Shown here in pieces: positions 44,181 to 58,290 of a stretch of DNA of 64,000 nucleotides. A program made the translations under genes and the position numbers. Below the pieces are notes generated by a model. It did not search any database. It was not told the DNA's origin and was given only the letters and a program-made list of their open reading frames with translations. The first letter of the stretch is position 1. Each line of letters begins with the position of its first letter. The stretch is from Enchytraeus crypticus (taxonomy: Eukaryota; Annelida; Clitellata; Enchytraeida; Enchytraeidae): contig CAJHZI010000782.1 in NCBI GenBank assembly GCA_905160935.1, positions 48,501 to 112,500 of the forward strand, written 5' to 3'.

Positions 44181-44402
44181 ATCGTAGACAAGATTCTAGC
44201 AGCTTTGCAGACTTGTAACCGGCTAATATGGCAATAGAGTAGCAGAGTGCAGACATCTCATAGAGCTGATATTAATTATAGAAATAGATTGCTCTCACTT
44301 CTCTACACTTGAGCTGATCGTAGTTAGGCAGTCGTGCAGGGCTGCAGCGTGCATGTCTATGGTACTGTGTGTTTATTTTAAATTTCCAACATAATGGAAC
44401 AG

Positions 44403-44615
44403 CATCATCATCACCTTCCCTTGACTCTCAGTTTAACTAGGATCGGGATACGACTGGACCTTCTCAATTCCTTTAAACTTTTCCAGTCGCTTTAGAAAAT
44501 ATTTGTAACAATTTTATTGATCTTAAGCTCACACCAACCGAATGCTATTTCTTACGCCGGTTTAGATATTAGTGCTTAGTCGTCTTTTATAACACGAGCA
44601 GCAAACGGTTGGTGT
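44403..44615 (-). mobile_element. GAT-tailed repeat
   Basis: Minus strand: GCTCGTGTTATAAAAGACGA near its 5' end, then CGATCCTAGTTAAACTGAGA and (GATGAT)n at its 3' end. Confidence 0.6.
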
Positions 44616-44756
44616 ATTCTAGCATTTTTTCGATGAGTCAGGTTTCATTTACTATAAATGGACGAAAGAGTCACAGCTAAATACCTTAAAGTTAAGTGTA
44701 AAAATTTCTTTAGATATAAAGAATAAGTAATTTTTTTATTTGTAGCATTTAATAAT

Positions 44757-44930
44757 TCTCTCTCTCTTAGTGCACTGCCAGCTGGCAGGTCCATGGTATA
44801 TAATGCCTCCAATCTTCTCTTTCTTCAGCTTTCCTCTTCATGTCCACATACAAGTGGATCTTTAAATCATCTAACATACCTGATCTCGGAATGGCTCTGC
44901 CTCTTTTCCCTTAATATTAATTTATGATTA
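44757..44930 (-). mobile_element. RTE-like LINE C-terminal tail
   Basis: The minus strand reads GKRGRAIPRSGMLDDLKIHL, YVDMKRKAEEREDWRHYIPW and a stop, then GGCAGTGCACTAAGAGAGAG. Confidence 0.8.
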
Positions 44931-45099
44931 TAAATTAATAATTATAGTCTTAAATTTATATATTCATTTTATGGGAAAGCGAAGAGTGTCGATCGGCGCA
45001 GTGTTTATTTTAAGAAACAAACGCGCAGTTTAATCATAGGGAATGTTCATGAATTAGCTTTCAATGGAAAACTCGCGAAATTCAAATCTCATAGTTGTG

Positions 45100-45328
45100 C
45101 TCAATCTCTTGATGTCTCTTTCTTATCTCTCTCTGTCTCTCTACCTCAATTCTCCAACTCTCTCTCTCTTTCTCTCTCTTTCTTTCTCCCTTCTTTCTTT
45201 CTCTCTATCTATCTATCTATCCATCTCTAGCTCTCTCTCTCTAACTCTCTCTCTCTCTAACTCTCCCTCTTCCTTTTCCTCTCTCTTTCTCTTTCTTTCT
45301 CTCTCTCTCTCTCTCTCTCTCTTTCTGT
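45100..45328 (+). repeat. (CT)n microsatellite
   Basis: About 230 bp CT-rich with TTTC and TATC interruptions. Confidence 0.95.
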
Positions 45329-45683
45329 AGCAGTACTAAGTGTTCCACAAAGCTCCCTAAAGTCAAATGTATTACCCCCATAGAGCCTATCTCAGCGTAT
45401 CAGAGACCCATTGACCGCAGTCCTACTGAAACTTCAACACACTGCCACACTACTGTACATAATACTCAATATCTGCGTCGGTCGGCTCTTGCGATCTCGT
45501 GCGGTTTATTATCAAACTAGATAGAGCTCAATTATGCTCTTTCTGACCGCCGTTTTATTTGTATTCTGTCTCGTTGTGTGTGTTTTGCGTATATTTTGAT
45601 TCAGTTACAAATAAATGATCATGGTTCTCTCTTTTGATTGAATCTCACCCCCCCCCCCTCCCAGGTTGATACATGTTTACTTT

Positions 45684-45766
45684 TAAAGCTAAACCTTACT
45701 CGATAGCGATGTCAGTGACGGGCGAGCCCAAGATTTGAACCCCGCACATACTGATCCGCACATACT
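45684..45766 (-). mobile_element. SINE-A, truncated
   Basis: Tail and B box; the head is missing beyond CATACTGATCCGCACATAC. Confidence 0.8.
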
Positions 45767-46265
45767 GGAATAATAACCTTCTTTTTTCTAACAAACTTTT
45801 AAATCGAGGGGCACATCGTTTTTTGCGAGTGCCAGCTCTCGAACTGAGGCATTTCCCTCTTCTTACTCTCAGTTACTATGCCAGCAGACTCAATGTGAGC
45901 TGCAGTTACTTCTGCTGCAGCAGCTCTACTCTGACTCCAGTAAGCTGGAATGAGGCGCCTAAATGAAACTTTGATAAACAGTGCACGCTGCACTTGCCCT
46001 GTCCTATCCACCCCCTCCCCTTTCCATCGAATCCTCCACTCTGCTAAATTCCAGCCTAATGGCTAGTGTATATTTCCAGGCAGCCAAACCTTAGCACCAT
46101 CTTCTGCTCTTTTAAACAGATGGATTAAATTAAAGCACGGCATACCTTGTCTTTAAATCCCTAAGAGTTATGCTCAAGCTGCAGAGCTGAGAGTTGAGTA
46201 ATAGGGAGATAATCTATGGCGTTAAGAAATTAAGATATTCTAACAGGCAAAAGCGCCTCTGGTGA

Positions 46266-46400
46266 AAGCTGGTAAAGCTAATGTTAATGTCAGTTTCCTC
46301 ACTCGAAAGCGATGTCTGTGACGGGCGAGCCCAAGATTTGAACTCCGTACATACTAAACCGCGGCCGAATAACTTACCGACATCGCCACTGGCTCCAGCC
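46266..46400 (-). mobile_element. SINE-A
   Basis: Full-length antisense copy ending CTGGCTCCAGCC. Confidence 0.85.
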
Positions 46401-47278
46401 CTTAGTCTTGTTGTTGCTGCATTAAAAAAGATCCTTGACGGGGGTTTATGGTGTGAGAAAATCAGCAGCTATTGGAAAAGCAAGATGCTAGAGGTTCGAA
46501 ACACAGCCGAACCTTCTCTTTCAATACATCTGCGCACGGAAGAGGAGCTAAATTTTGCTTTATGGCTATTCAAATTACCTATTCAATGCGTTATTTATTC
46601 AAAATTCAATGAGTGCAAATGCTATTAGAATATCGCATGTGTGAAATTTTAAAGCGTTACAAATTAAGCCAGAATTTTTACTGCTGTCCAATGGAAAGCT
46701 TCTTTAGGTAATTTGTACCCATGCAGTTGTGTCTCCAGCCTCTTAAACACAACTCTTTCTTGTAGCAAATATTTAATATTCAAACATCATAATATTATGT
46801 GTGTCTATGTTAAGCGTACGCTCAACTATTTAATATTGAAAGATTTCAAGTTTATAAATAATTATAATATTAAAATTTGACAGAAATTCTAACTCTAAAT
46901 TCTACCGAGTTGGGAGTTTTTGAACTACATTTGCTACTACAGTCCATAGAGTTTAGAACTTAGATTTTAATTTTAAAATTAGTTGACATGCTTTTATTTC
47001 TTTACTCGATGCTATCGAATATGTTGCACGGAGATGAATTTGTTTAAAATTTATATTTATTTTAAAATTACTATTTAGAATTAACTTACTGCTTGGCGAA
47101 TGTTTGAGTGTGGAGAGATGAAGCAGGATGGGGTAGGTGTGGAAGGAGTGGGGGAGAGGTTTAGGGGAGGGGAGAGGAAATGCAAACATGCGAATTTTAA
47201 TAGGCCGGTGCTGATACATCGAACAGGCATGCAGCAGAGTTATCCAGCTGCTCACAGCTAGCACCTGTTCTCCTACAG

Positions 47279-47600
47279 CTGCAGCCGTAACAGCTGCTGC
47301 CTCGTGTAACAGCTGCTGCCTCGTGTAACAGTAGCTGCCTCATGTAACAGTTGCTGCCTCGTGTAACAGCTGCTGCCTCGTGTAACAGCAGCTGCCTCGT
47401 GTAACAGCTGCTGCCTCGTGTAACAGCTGCTGCCTCGTGTAACAGCTGCTGCCTCGTGTAACATTACCTGCCTCATTTAACAACAGCTGCCTAAAAATTA
47501 CAACAGCCTGGATTAATCTTTGACTAATAAAAGCCTGTAACAGCTGCTGCCTCGTGTAATAGCTGCTGCCTCGTGTAACATTACCTGCCTCATTTAACAC
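47279..47600 (+). repeat. 19-bp minisatellite (CCTCGTGTAACAGCTGCTG)
   Basis: About 14 units, followed by a longer duplicated block (CAGCTGCCTAAAAATTACAA with TTAATCTTTGACTAATAAAA) present twice, at 47480-47535 and 47605-47660. Confidence 0.9.
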
Positions 47601-47768
47601 TACAACAGCTGCCTAAAAATTACAACAGCCTGGATTAATCTTTGACTAATAAAAGCCTGCGGGATGAGAGATAGTCGTTATGTTACTCGACTCTCTGATC
47701 ACAGGGTGCAGGGTTCATATCCAGTGCTCACTCGTAGTTTACATTCTCTTGAAACTTGATGAAGAAAG

Positions 47769-47904
47769 GTAAAGCTAAAAAGCTAAGATTAACGTCAGTT
47801 TCCTCACTCGAAAGCGATGTCTGTGACGGGCGAGCCCAGTATTTGAACCCCGCACATACTGATCTGTGGTCGAGTATCTTACCGGTTTCGCCACTGGCTC
47901 CAGC
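47769..47904 (-). mobile_element. SINE-A
   Basis: Full-length antisense; a separate tRNA-like B box (GGGTTCATATCC) lies just upstream at about 47715. Confidence 0.85.
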
Positions 47905-48386
47905 AAGATATTGACGTTACATTATAAATATATCAGATATCTTATCATATGTAATAATAGGAGATAAAATTTAACCATTTCTGTTGCCATACCCGCTTAA
48001 TAATTACAGCTGAGTAAGATAAACCAGTACTCACAACGTACAGCATTTTTTGAAGTATTTCTTTATATTCCATAAAATATGAAATTTGATTATAAACGAA
48101 ACTGAATACTGCATACCCAAAAATAATACTGCATACTATAAAATATAATTTAAAATGTCTGGCATATCTCACAAACACATCATAAAACAGGCGAATGGTT
48201 TCATATTTCTAGAAGCTGCGCCATAAGTTAAATATTAGCAGCCATGCGTCACTGAGTTTTAAAGTAATATGTGTCTTGACTCCTTGAGTCTTATAGGTAG
48301 TAGTAGAACGTGACGAGTGCGAGACCAAGAGCAGACCTCAAAAGTCTCCCGTAGACTGTGACCCTATCCCATGATGTTCCTCATTC

Positions 48387-48862
48387 TATTGTATTCTATT
48401 CTATTCTATTCTATTCTATTCTATTCTATTCTACTCTATTCTATTCTACTCTACTCTGATCTACTCTATTCTATTCTATTCTATTCTACTCTATTCCAAT
48501 AAATAATGTTCTATTCTATTCTATTTCTATTCTATTCTATTCTATTCTGTTCTATTCTACTCTACTCTGATCTACTCTATTCTATTTCTGTTCTATTCTA
48601 CTCTATTCTATTCTATTCCACTCTATTCCAATAAATAATGTTCTATTCTACTCTATTTCTATTCTATTCTACTCTATTCTATTCTATTCTACTCTATTCT
48701 ATTCTACTCTATTCTATTCTGTTCTATTCTACTCTATTCTATTCTACTCTATTCTATTCTATTCTATTCTACTCTATTCCAGTAATGTTCTATTCTATTC
48801 TATTCCATGCCAATAATATTTTATTTTATTTTATTTTATTCTATTCTATTCATATTCTATTC
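48387..48862 (+). repeat. (ATTCT)n pentanucleotide array, about 470 bp
   Basis: ATTCT units with ACTCT variants and three inserted CCAATAAATAATG-type interruptions. It ends in (ATTTT)n. Confidence 0.95.
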
Positions 48863-49864
48863 TATTGCTATTCAAAGATTAGACGACGGCTGTCACTGCA
48901 TTAATTTCAGTGCTAAACAATAAAGCGAAGTAACATTAAGATGACGAAATCAGTGCGAACAAAACAAGCGACAGTCTGTGAGATATAGGTTTATTACAGC
49001 AGTAAGATAATAACAGCAATAATAAATGTTGTTATTATTAGGAACACCAAATGAACAACAGATACAATGTTAATTAATCATAGAAATACAACGTCATACA
49101 TTTCATATACTTGTACATCTGGATACACTTAATACATATTCATGAAACGATAAAAACATGCTTGAACATATTTACCAGTAAATAATCAACTCAGAAACAG
49201 GCTATAAAAAGTCTATGGCTTAAATTGAAGGCATACAGTGAAGGCACCGAACTAAGGCTGCAGATTAAGGCACAAGATGAAGACATAGATCTATGATAGA
49301 GATAATAGTATATCTACGTTATATCGTAAGAAGACAATATAGTTTGCGACAGCACTTGGAATGTTTGATTACTGAAGCCCCTAAAATTATATTATAACAG
49401 AAGTAAGATTGACCAAACCAGTGCTTGGAAGAATCGAAACAACACATATTATATCTTTGATATGTAGATCAAGAATTGCAATGTAATATGTAAGAGTAAT
49501 ATAACTGAATTACGCAGTGCATATGTAATGCCTTATGTAGGTATAGTACAGGCGAATTAAATATGCATTGCATATGCACAGTAGTTACATAGCATAACCT
49601 ACGTGTTGTCGACTTTTTCAGGTATGAATTTTGTAAACTACAATTGTCTACATTTTTATTCGTACAAAATATAAATTTGATTTTCTGATTTCATACATTA
49701 TCTCTCAGCTTAATTTCAACATTGTCAATCCGCTTGTGAAGTGACATTATTTTCCTAACCATCCTACTAACAAAAATAACATCCCTTTAAAAAGCGAGAA
49801 ATATGACAACAGTAAAAGACAGGCTACGGTTTTCTCATTTTACAACCTTGGCAATGTTTAAAAA

Positions 49865-50100
49865 CTAACATTCTGAACAGTTTCCTTCGCCTAGTAAGGA
49901 ACAGTTTTGATTGGCTGAAGTGTGTGTGACGTCATCTGTATCCATGAAAACAATCGTGTTGGAGGTGTGGCCTGCGTTGCTATAACAATGGTTGTTGTCA
50001 TTCTGCGTTGTCGTTGTTGTTGTTGTTTTAATCAGAGAATCAATGTCCTGCAGACCGAGGCTTTCTGACAGCAGTGCACTCACTCTGTCGCTATTGAAAT
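49865..50100 (-). CDS. GEF probable last exon
   Basis: From GTGTTATTAG the frame reads DFNSDRVSALLSESLGLQD, a run of Thr, and a Ser/Asn-rich end with stop at 49865. Phase 1 fits. The acceptor has a poor polypyrimidine tract. Confidence 0.5.
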
Positions 50101-51858
50101 CTAATAACACATTTATAACAACTTTTATAAAAACGACAAATTTCTTAGTCTCGTATATTAACCTCCATATATATGAAAGCAGAAGCAGTAATAGTAAGAA
50201 TGACCAGTGTACATGTATCGTACTGCAGTGTCCATACTTAGATACTACTCATCTGTTTATCTGTTGCAACTGAAATACATACGGAGAGGCACTGGAAAAT
50301 CATCTTGAAGAGAGATCTATTTTGATAGTCTTGTATATCTGAAATATGTCTTTAAAATTCAAATATTTCACATCTAAGATCCTTTAACATACATAAATAA
50401 TACTGTACTTAACTTTAAACTTTAATACGAAAATATGATACCGATTTCTGAGGGATTTGACAAACTGACAACAAATTTACGCCCTGAACCAAGTAAAAGC
50501 AATGAGTTAAAAGAGAGATGAAGAGAAAGAGGGAACTAGGTTTATTTCAATACACTCAAGTATACAGTGACATACACAAACAAGGCCGTCAAAGAGGTCA
50601 CAAGTAACCTATCTAGTTGACCACCCCTCAGTCATACAAATTTAAAAATAACTAGGCAAATGGAATAAACTTGCAATACAAGTAAAAGAAATAACAGTTT
50701 ATAAAGTTTGAAATAATAGCAACAGGCATTAAAAAGAGAATATTGCTTCTGCCAATACATCTGAGCTCCAGAGAATCACTAAAGAGAAGTATATTATGGA
50801 ATAGTGAAATAACGCCTACCTGCTACCAGTGATTCCACGTTGTCACTAACGCCAACCCTCGAACTGACTGACGAGAGATTCTCTGCAACCATTGGCCGAT
50901 AAACCCGTGACGTCAAATTGACTCCACCTTCAACGTAGCCACTCCTCTGATAACCAAACCTATCGAATGTTGACACCGCTATGGAATTACGAAATTTTGG
51001 AACAGATTCGTTACTTTTGTCGTCACCTATTGTCGGACCATTTCCACCCGATGATCTTTGTTCTGCGGCCAGGCCCATGGTCCACATTTCGGACCTGCTG
51101 TGGGCCCTGTTGCAGATGGCCTGACGCCACAGGAGGCGGGAGATGTCGTGGACCCAGGCCTGCTTAATGTCCGCCCGGTCAGCCTGTAGGATGATTGAGT
51201 TAGATGAGCCACCTGGTGTCCGCTTCCTGAACCAAATCTCAAACTTCGTGTCCGCCTCTTCAGATCTGCCTGGCACTGATTCCGTGAGACCAACGTCTGA
51301 CATCTGCAGGGAAAGAAGATCAGGAGAATAAGATGAAGATCAGAGAGGATTTATACTACTTAAAATAAAATAGAAAGAAGACAGAGGCGTATTGAATGGA
51401 TGCTAAAGTATCCTTAGACATTCAGAGGATAGAAACATGCGGACTAAACACATATTAAGTGAAATGATCAACTATGTTGATATCTATCACTTTTGATATC
51501 ACATATGTTTAAACCTTTGGGAAATTTAGACCATTTTCCATATAATCAGTCCATTGAATGTCTGAGATTTTACTCTCAGATCAGCGTGGCTGGGATCCGA
51601 ACCCACGAGGGTTCAATTCACCTCAGGATCTATCTTCATGACGCTACTCCTACGCTATTAAGACATTCAAAAGGAAAGAAGATGAGGAGAACATAGTGAC
51701 GACAAGAGAGGATTTATACTGCTAAACTTTAAATAAAGTAAAATAGAAAGACCAGAGAGGCGTATTGAATGTAGGCTAGAGCCCCGTAGGTATTCAGAGG
51801 ATAGAAATATGTGGACGAGTTATATGACATGGACCTGCCAACTGCCAATAGGCAGTGC

Positions 51859-51895
<37 letters not shown>

Positions 51896-53439
51896 CATTC
51901 TTTTATTCAGGAACCCCTTGAAACATACGTTTAGTATTCATTAGAAATTACTTAGAATTACCTTTAGCTAGATTTTAGATGAAGCTGTCACTATTGGATT
52001 TCTATTTAGTTAATTATACATGTAGATTAAATAATACTCACTCGCGAGCTCAGTTACTGAGCTCGCCCGTCATTGACATCGCTTTCGAGTGAGGAAACTG
52101 ACGTTAACATTAGCTTTACCAGCTTTTTAATATATAATCATTCAATTTGATTAAAATCAAAGGTAGAATCGAGAGACGGTAATTCAAGTACGTTACCTTG
52201 AAGCTAGCTTTGTAGATGAAGCAGTCACTGCAGGCCACTCTGAGACGAGCCTTGGTGAGAAGTATCATCTCCTCAAACAAGAACACTCTTCTCCTGCTCT
52301 TCTTGTGCCCCTGCCACACGCTGAAGTCCTCCTGCCTCAACAACTGTCCCTGCTCTTGTAGGCTCGTCTGACAACATCAGCAATTTCAATCAATCAATCA
52401 ATTAAGTAAAGTACCACCCTTAAGTATTGTGAACAACGCACCAAGATATGTATGAAAAATCATTCTCATACAAAGTATTATCTTTAATTAATGTGAAGAA
52501 TGAAGCACGTTATTTATGAATCAAATTTTTATAATTATTTTAGAGCTGTAGTTATGTTTATTTATTTTCAATCTAACCTTCGATTAGTATTATCAATAAT
52601 TAAAACACTATTTACTTATTATTTATTTTACATTAAGGTAATGAAATAATAATTAATTTAATTAAAGCATTAACACGCATACCATTATAACACTTGTAAA
52701 TGGTATATAATCGCTGTAATCCAGCCAAGGGAGTAGAGGAACATCAACAGCTTCGACAATAAGGGAAGAAAAAATAGTAAAAGAAAGATGGATAAAAATA
52801 GAATTAAACCAAATTGATAGATTACACGTAAAATAAAGAGAATATAAAATAAATGCTGAAAAAGCTCACATCGCAGTCTTTGATGCAGTCCATGGCTAGC
52901 AGATCATTACCATGTCTCAGTTGAAATTTCACCATCTCCAAAGCCTCCTACAACAGTCAACAACACAGTGTACTCAATCTCTACCCTTCTTGTGTTCAGG
53001 TCATCGATTATATAACTTATTTATATGTTCTGGTCACGCTTATTTATAACCGCCATGGCCTATTTATACTCGACCGCGGATCAGCGTGTGCGAGGTTCTA
53101 ATCCTTGCTCGCCCGTCACTGAAATCGCTTTCGAGTGAGGAAGCTGACGTTAACCTTAGCTTTTTTGCTTTACCCGTATTTGATCAACCGTATTTAATAA
53201 ACCGCTTATTTGATCAACCGCTTATTTTATCAACCGCCATCAATCGTTAGAGAGTCTAAGCAGGAATAAAGATAACAATGAGAAACCGTCTCAGAAGCCA
53301 TTTTCAAAAGACAAACAAAAGATAACAAAAGTTTAATAAAGTTAAAATAAAAGCGATGAACAATTGAGTTCCAAGATTGTCTTATGATATATAGGAAATG
53401 TATCCTCTGGCCCTGCTAGTTGTTTAAACACTAGACATT

Positions 53440-53477
<38 letters not shown>

Positions 53478-56400
53478 AGAGAGGGTGAGAGAGAGGTGTT
53501 TGCTAGTATTACAAAGCAATAGAGAGAGAGAGAGAGAGAGAGAGAAAGAAAGAAAGAGAGAAAGAGAGAGAGAGAGTACAGATAGACAGACAAAGAGAGA
53601 CCACTGTAAGCAACCTTGATCTTCTCTAGTTGGGCAGTCTCTCCCAGAGTGAGGGGCGGGCGGCAGTGCTTGATGATCTGCCCCAGCAGTAGGGCGTACT
53701 TGCCTATGCGCTGAACAGGCTTGAGGAGATAGCTACTGAGATCTAACCTGTCGTTCAGCTCCTGCTGCTTCCTCTACAACAATAGCAATTATCATCTACA
53801 TAGTGTACAACAGCTGCTTCCTCTGTGACTACAATAGTAATTATCATCTACATAATGTACAGATGCTGCTTCCTCTGTCACAACAATAGCAATTATTGTC
53901 TACATAATGTACACTGTTGCTTCCTCTGTCACAACAATAGCAATTATTGTCTACATAATGTACACTGTTGCTTCCTCTGTCACAACAATAGCAATTATTA
54001 TCTACATAATGTACGGATGCTGATTCCTCTGTCACAACAATAGCAATTATCATCTACATAGTATACACTTAACACTCTACTCGTCCAGTCCCCCGAGGTA
54101 TAGTCAAACCGTTAACTGCATGTGTCGTAAGAGGCGAGTGAGCTAGAATGAGGAAGGCAAAACGAAACCATCTCAAGCGCCATATTATTCCCAAGCTAGA
54201 GGCTTTTCAGAAGAAGTTATTAAAGGTGTGTGTAATGCATATACTTTTTGTGGACGTTGAGGAGGTTGGAGGGTTTGTGGAGTTTGATTAAGTGTTAATC
54301 GATGGAGTGATTTTTATGGACGGTGAATGATGAATATGAATTGGTTAACGTTTAGAATAAAGGCATTCATAAGATCTGCGAAAAGATCTTGTTGTAAAAG
54401 AACAAATACGAATAGCACAGCCATTAGACACGTAAAAAAATACTAAAAACAGTCTAAATATTATACAACATACAGACCTTGAAATAAGCGTTGCCATATT
54501 CAGCCATCAAACTGTCAGACTTTGGTTTGTTCTTACTGTACATGGCGTATAGAGAAAAACTCTCCGCCTGTCATAAAATAAATAAATAAATAATATTCAA
54601 TTACGTCCGATTGCTATTAGACAAAATAAATTTCCGAACAGTTACAATTAAGTCAATCTAAATATGTCTAAAACGCTCGTAGACCTGCTTAAATTGTAAT
54701 TATATGCTTGGCTCAAAGATTCCGTCTGTACTACAAAGGCACTATCAGCCCCTGTCCTAATGGAACCTGAATAACGTTAAGTCACGAATAATTCACTAAT
54801 AACACTCGTAGGTATCTGACAAGTTGTCAGAAATACTAAATACTAAAAAATACGAAATACTAGAGCTTTGACCTACCATAGAAGCTTAACGGCAATATCA
54901 GTAACATACCACACAGAATACTATGATACATAGACCAGCACGATGTCAAATAACAGGCTTCTAACTTATTACACAAAAAACTAACCAAATCGACCTTCAA
55001 ATAGGCCTACATTTTATAAATTATTAAAAGATAATTCATAGGTATATGCATAATATTTTTATTCATAAACAAATTTATCATATATACATGTAGATGATAT
55101 ATGCTTTAATTCAAAGATATAATATAAATAATTATATCATTAATTATATTATTAATTATATTATTAATTTTATTAATAAATACATTATTAATTATGTTAT
55201 TAATTATATTATTTATTACATTATTAATTATATTATTAATTATAGGCCTATTATTATTATTTTATTAATTATTTTATTAATTATATTATTAATTAAATTA
55301 TTAATTATATTAAATAATTACAGTAATAATTGTATTAATAATTATAATATTAATTATATTAATAATAATGGTAAGCCCACGCACGTGTTTGAGGTAGACC
55401 TCCCCGACTCTCATTGGCTCAGTCCTGATCGACTCTAGTTCATGAAGAAAGTGTCTGCTGTGGAACTCATAGATCCTCTCCAGGTTACCAAACACTATGT
55501 TACGCTTTCCCCTCAAGGGCTGCGGCACGTCGTCACCGTGTGTCATGGCCGACAGATACACTTCTGTCGTCAGGCGAAGAGCCGATACGTAGTCTCGTTC
55601 AGTGTCGCTCATCTCAGCCATGATACGTAACAGCTTCCTAAATACAAGAAAATACGTGGCAGGCGTCTAAATACAATCAAATACTTAACAGCTTCCTAAA
55701 TACAATCAAATACGTAACAGGTTTCTAAATACAAGAAAATAGGTGAGAGGTTTTCTAAATACAATCAAATACTTGACATGTTTCTAAATAAAACCAAATA
55801 AATGATAAGTTTCTAAATTCAATAAAATACTTGAGAGGTTGCTATATACAATCAAATTCGTGACAGGCTCCTATTAAAATACAATAAAATACACGGCAAG
55901 TGAAGTCATAAATACAACGAAATATGTGACAGATTTCTAAACACAATAAATTTCGCGACATGTTCTTCAGTACAACATAATACAATACCTGACAGATTGC
56001 TCAATGCAATATAATACAATACCTGACAGATTGCTCAATGCAATATAATACAATACCTGACAGATTGCTCAATGCAATATAATACAATACCTGACAGATT
56101 GCTCAATGCAATATAGTACAATACCTGACAGATTGCTCAATGCAATATAATACAATACCTGACAGATTGCTCAATGCAATATAGTACAATACCTGACAGA
56201 TTGCTCAATGCAATATAATACAATACCTGACAGATTGCTCAATGCAATATAATACAATACCTGACAGATTGCTCAATACAACATAATACAATACCTGACA
56301 GATTGCTCAATACAACATAATACAATACCTGACAGATTGCTCAATGCAATATAATACAATATCTGACAGATTGCTCAATGCAATATAATACAATACCTGA

Positions 56401-57975
56401 CAGATTCCTCAATGCAACATAATACAATGCCTGACAGATTGCTCAATACCTGACGGGTTCCTGATTTAACTACTAGAGCTTGTCTAAGAGACGTTAGTTT
56501 ACTAATGTACTTATTTTTAAAAACGCTAAAAAGCTAAAAGCTGGTAAAGCTAATGTTAACGTCAGTTTCCTCACTCGAGAGCGATGTCAGCGAGCCCAGG
56601 ATTTGCACCCCACACATACTGATCATAGCAACTGGCTTCAGACATTAATTAACTGTAAAATATAATAACTTATGCTAAATGTTCATCGCTAAAGCAAAAA
56701 TTTCATTTGAACCAAACAAACCATAAACTTACGTTTTAAAATTAACAACGTCGGCGTTGTCGGTAATATCTCCTCCAATATCTCCCATACTAGCCGACAA
56801 AGCTCCAGATAATTTAGGCCCTTCGCCCCCTCCCTCAAATCCTCTATTTTCCGCCCCGGCTGAAACCTGCCCCCTCGAACTGGCCACTTTTGATGAAAAT
56901 ATTCTGAATGTGTTTAAAAACTTTGAGGTCATGGATTGACATTTTGCTCCTCCCTCTTGAGCCATGCCGCCTTGTGATTGGTCAGCGTTGATACACTCCC
57001 AGCTCTTGGCCCCGCCCATGCCGCTAAGCCCCGCCCCTCGACAGGGTTGATAGGAGAGGCTGTCCTGAGATCCTCGCAGACTTTCCCTTGAACTTCTCAA
57101 GCTCTCACGTGACCCCCGCATAGTGGAGTCCGAGAGACCTGTGTGATAACATGAGGAATAACTGTGTCAATCAATCTATCAATCAAGCAATCAATCAATT
57201 AATCAATCGAGCAATCAATCAAAGCAATCAATCAATCAATCAGTCAGTCAATCAGTCAGTCAATCAGTCAGTCAATCGATCAATCGATCAATCAATCACA
57301 TAATCAATCAATCAATCAAATCAATCAATTAGAATAACATTCGTCATAACATGCATAATAACTGTATTAGAATAACATTCGTGATAACATGCATAATAAC
57401 TAGATATCATCATAGATGATTGTTAGAGCTAATAGTGCTAGATATCATCATAGATGATTGCTAGAGCTAACAGTGCTGGATATCATCATAGATGACTATT
57501 AAACTAATAGTGCTAGATATCATCATAGATGATTGTTAGAGCTAATAGTGCTAGATATCATCGTAGATGATTGTTAGAGCTAACAGTGCTAGATATCATC
57601 ATAGATGATTGTTAGAGCTAATAGTGCTAGATATCATCATAGATGATTGTTAAAGCTAATAGTGCTAGATATCATCATAGATGATTGTTAAAGCTAATAG
57701 TGCTAGATATCATCATGAACCTTTAGGCAGAGAGGCGACGATCCTGTCGGACATGTCCTCAGTGATAAGTCCCTCGTTGAACAGGAACTCCTCAAACTCG
57801 AGGATGTCCTGATTCTTCTGCTTGAACGCCGCAGCCGCTGAGCCGTACATCGGTGTCGACGGCTTACCGGCGTAGGACCTAAACCAACAGAGTGCCACCA
57901 TCGTCAATGACAACAGCTAAAAGTAGGACAGTCTAAGACGATTGACACTGAGATATAGAAACACTGAGAGAGAGA

Positions 57976-58033
<58 letters not shown>

Positions 58034-58136
58034 CAGTGAGGAGGGAGAGTGAGAGTGAGAGAACGAGAGAGACAGAGAAAGAGAAAGACAGAGAGAAAGA
58101 CAGAGAGGAAGACAGAGAGAAGACAGAGAGAAGGAC

Positions 58137-58182
<46 letters not shown>

Positions 58183-58224
58183 ATTAATTTATTAATATGA
58201 ACGTTTAAACGGAATACATGTGAG

Positions 58225-58290
<66 letters not shown>

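Larger units (their letters stand above)
41733..49864. other. 8-kb intergenic region, repeat-rich
   Basis: No gene could be supported. It should hold the tropomyosin promoter and 5' UTR and the 3' UTR of the GEF gene. It carries four SINE-A copies, two RTE-like tail pieces and several microsatellites. Scattered 60-110-codon frames lack splice or family support. Confidence 0.6.

Noticed and set aside
45799-46011. 70-codon minus-strand frame as a gene
   Set aside because: Balanced composition but no splice signals, domain or neighbour support.
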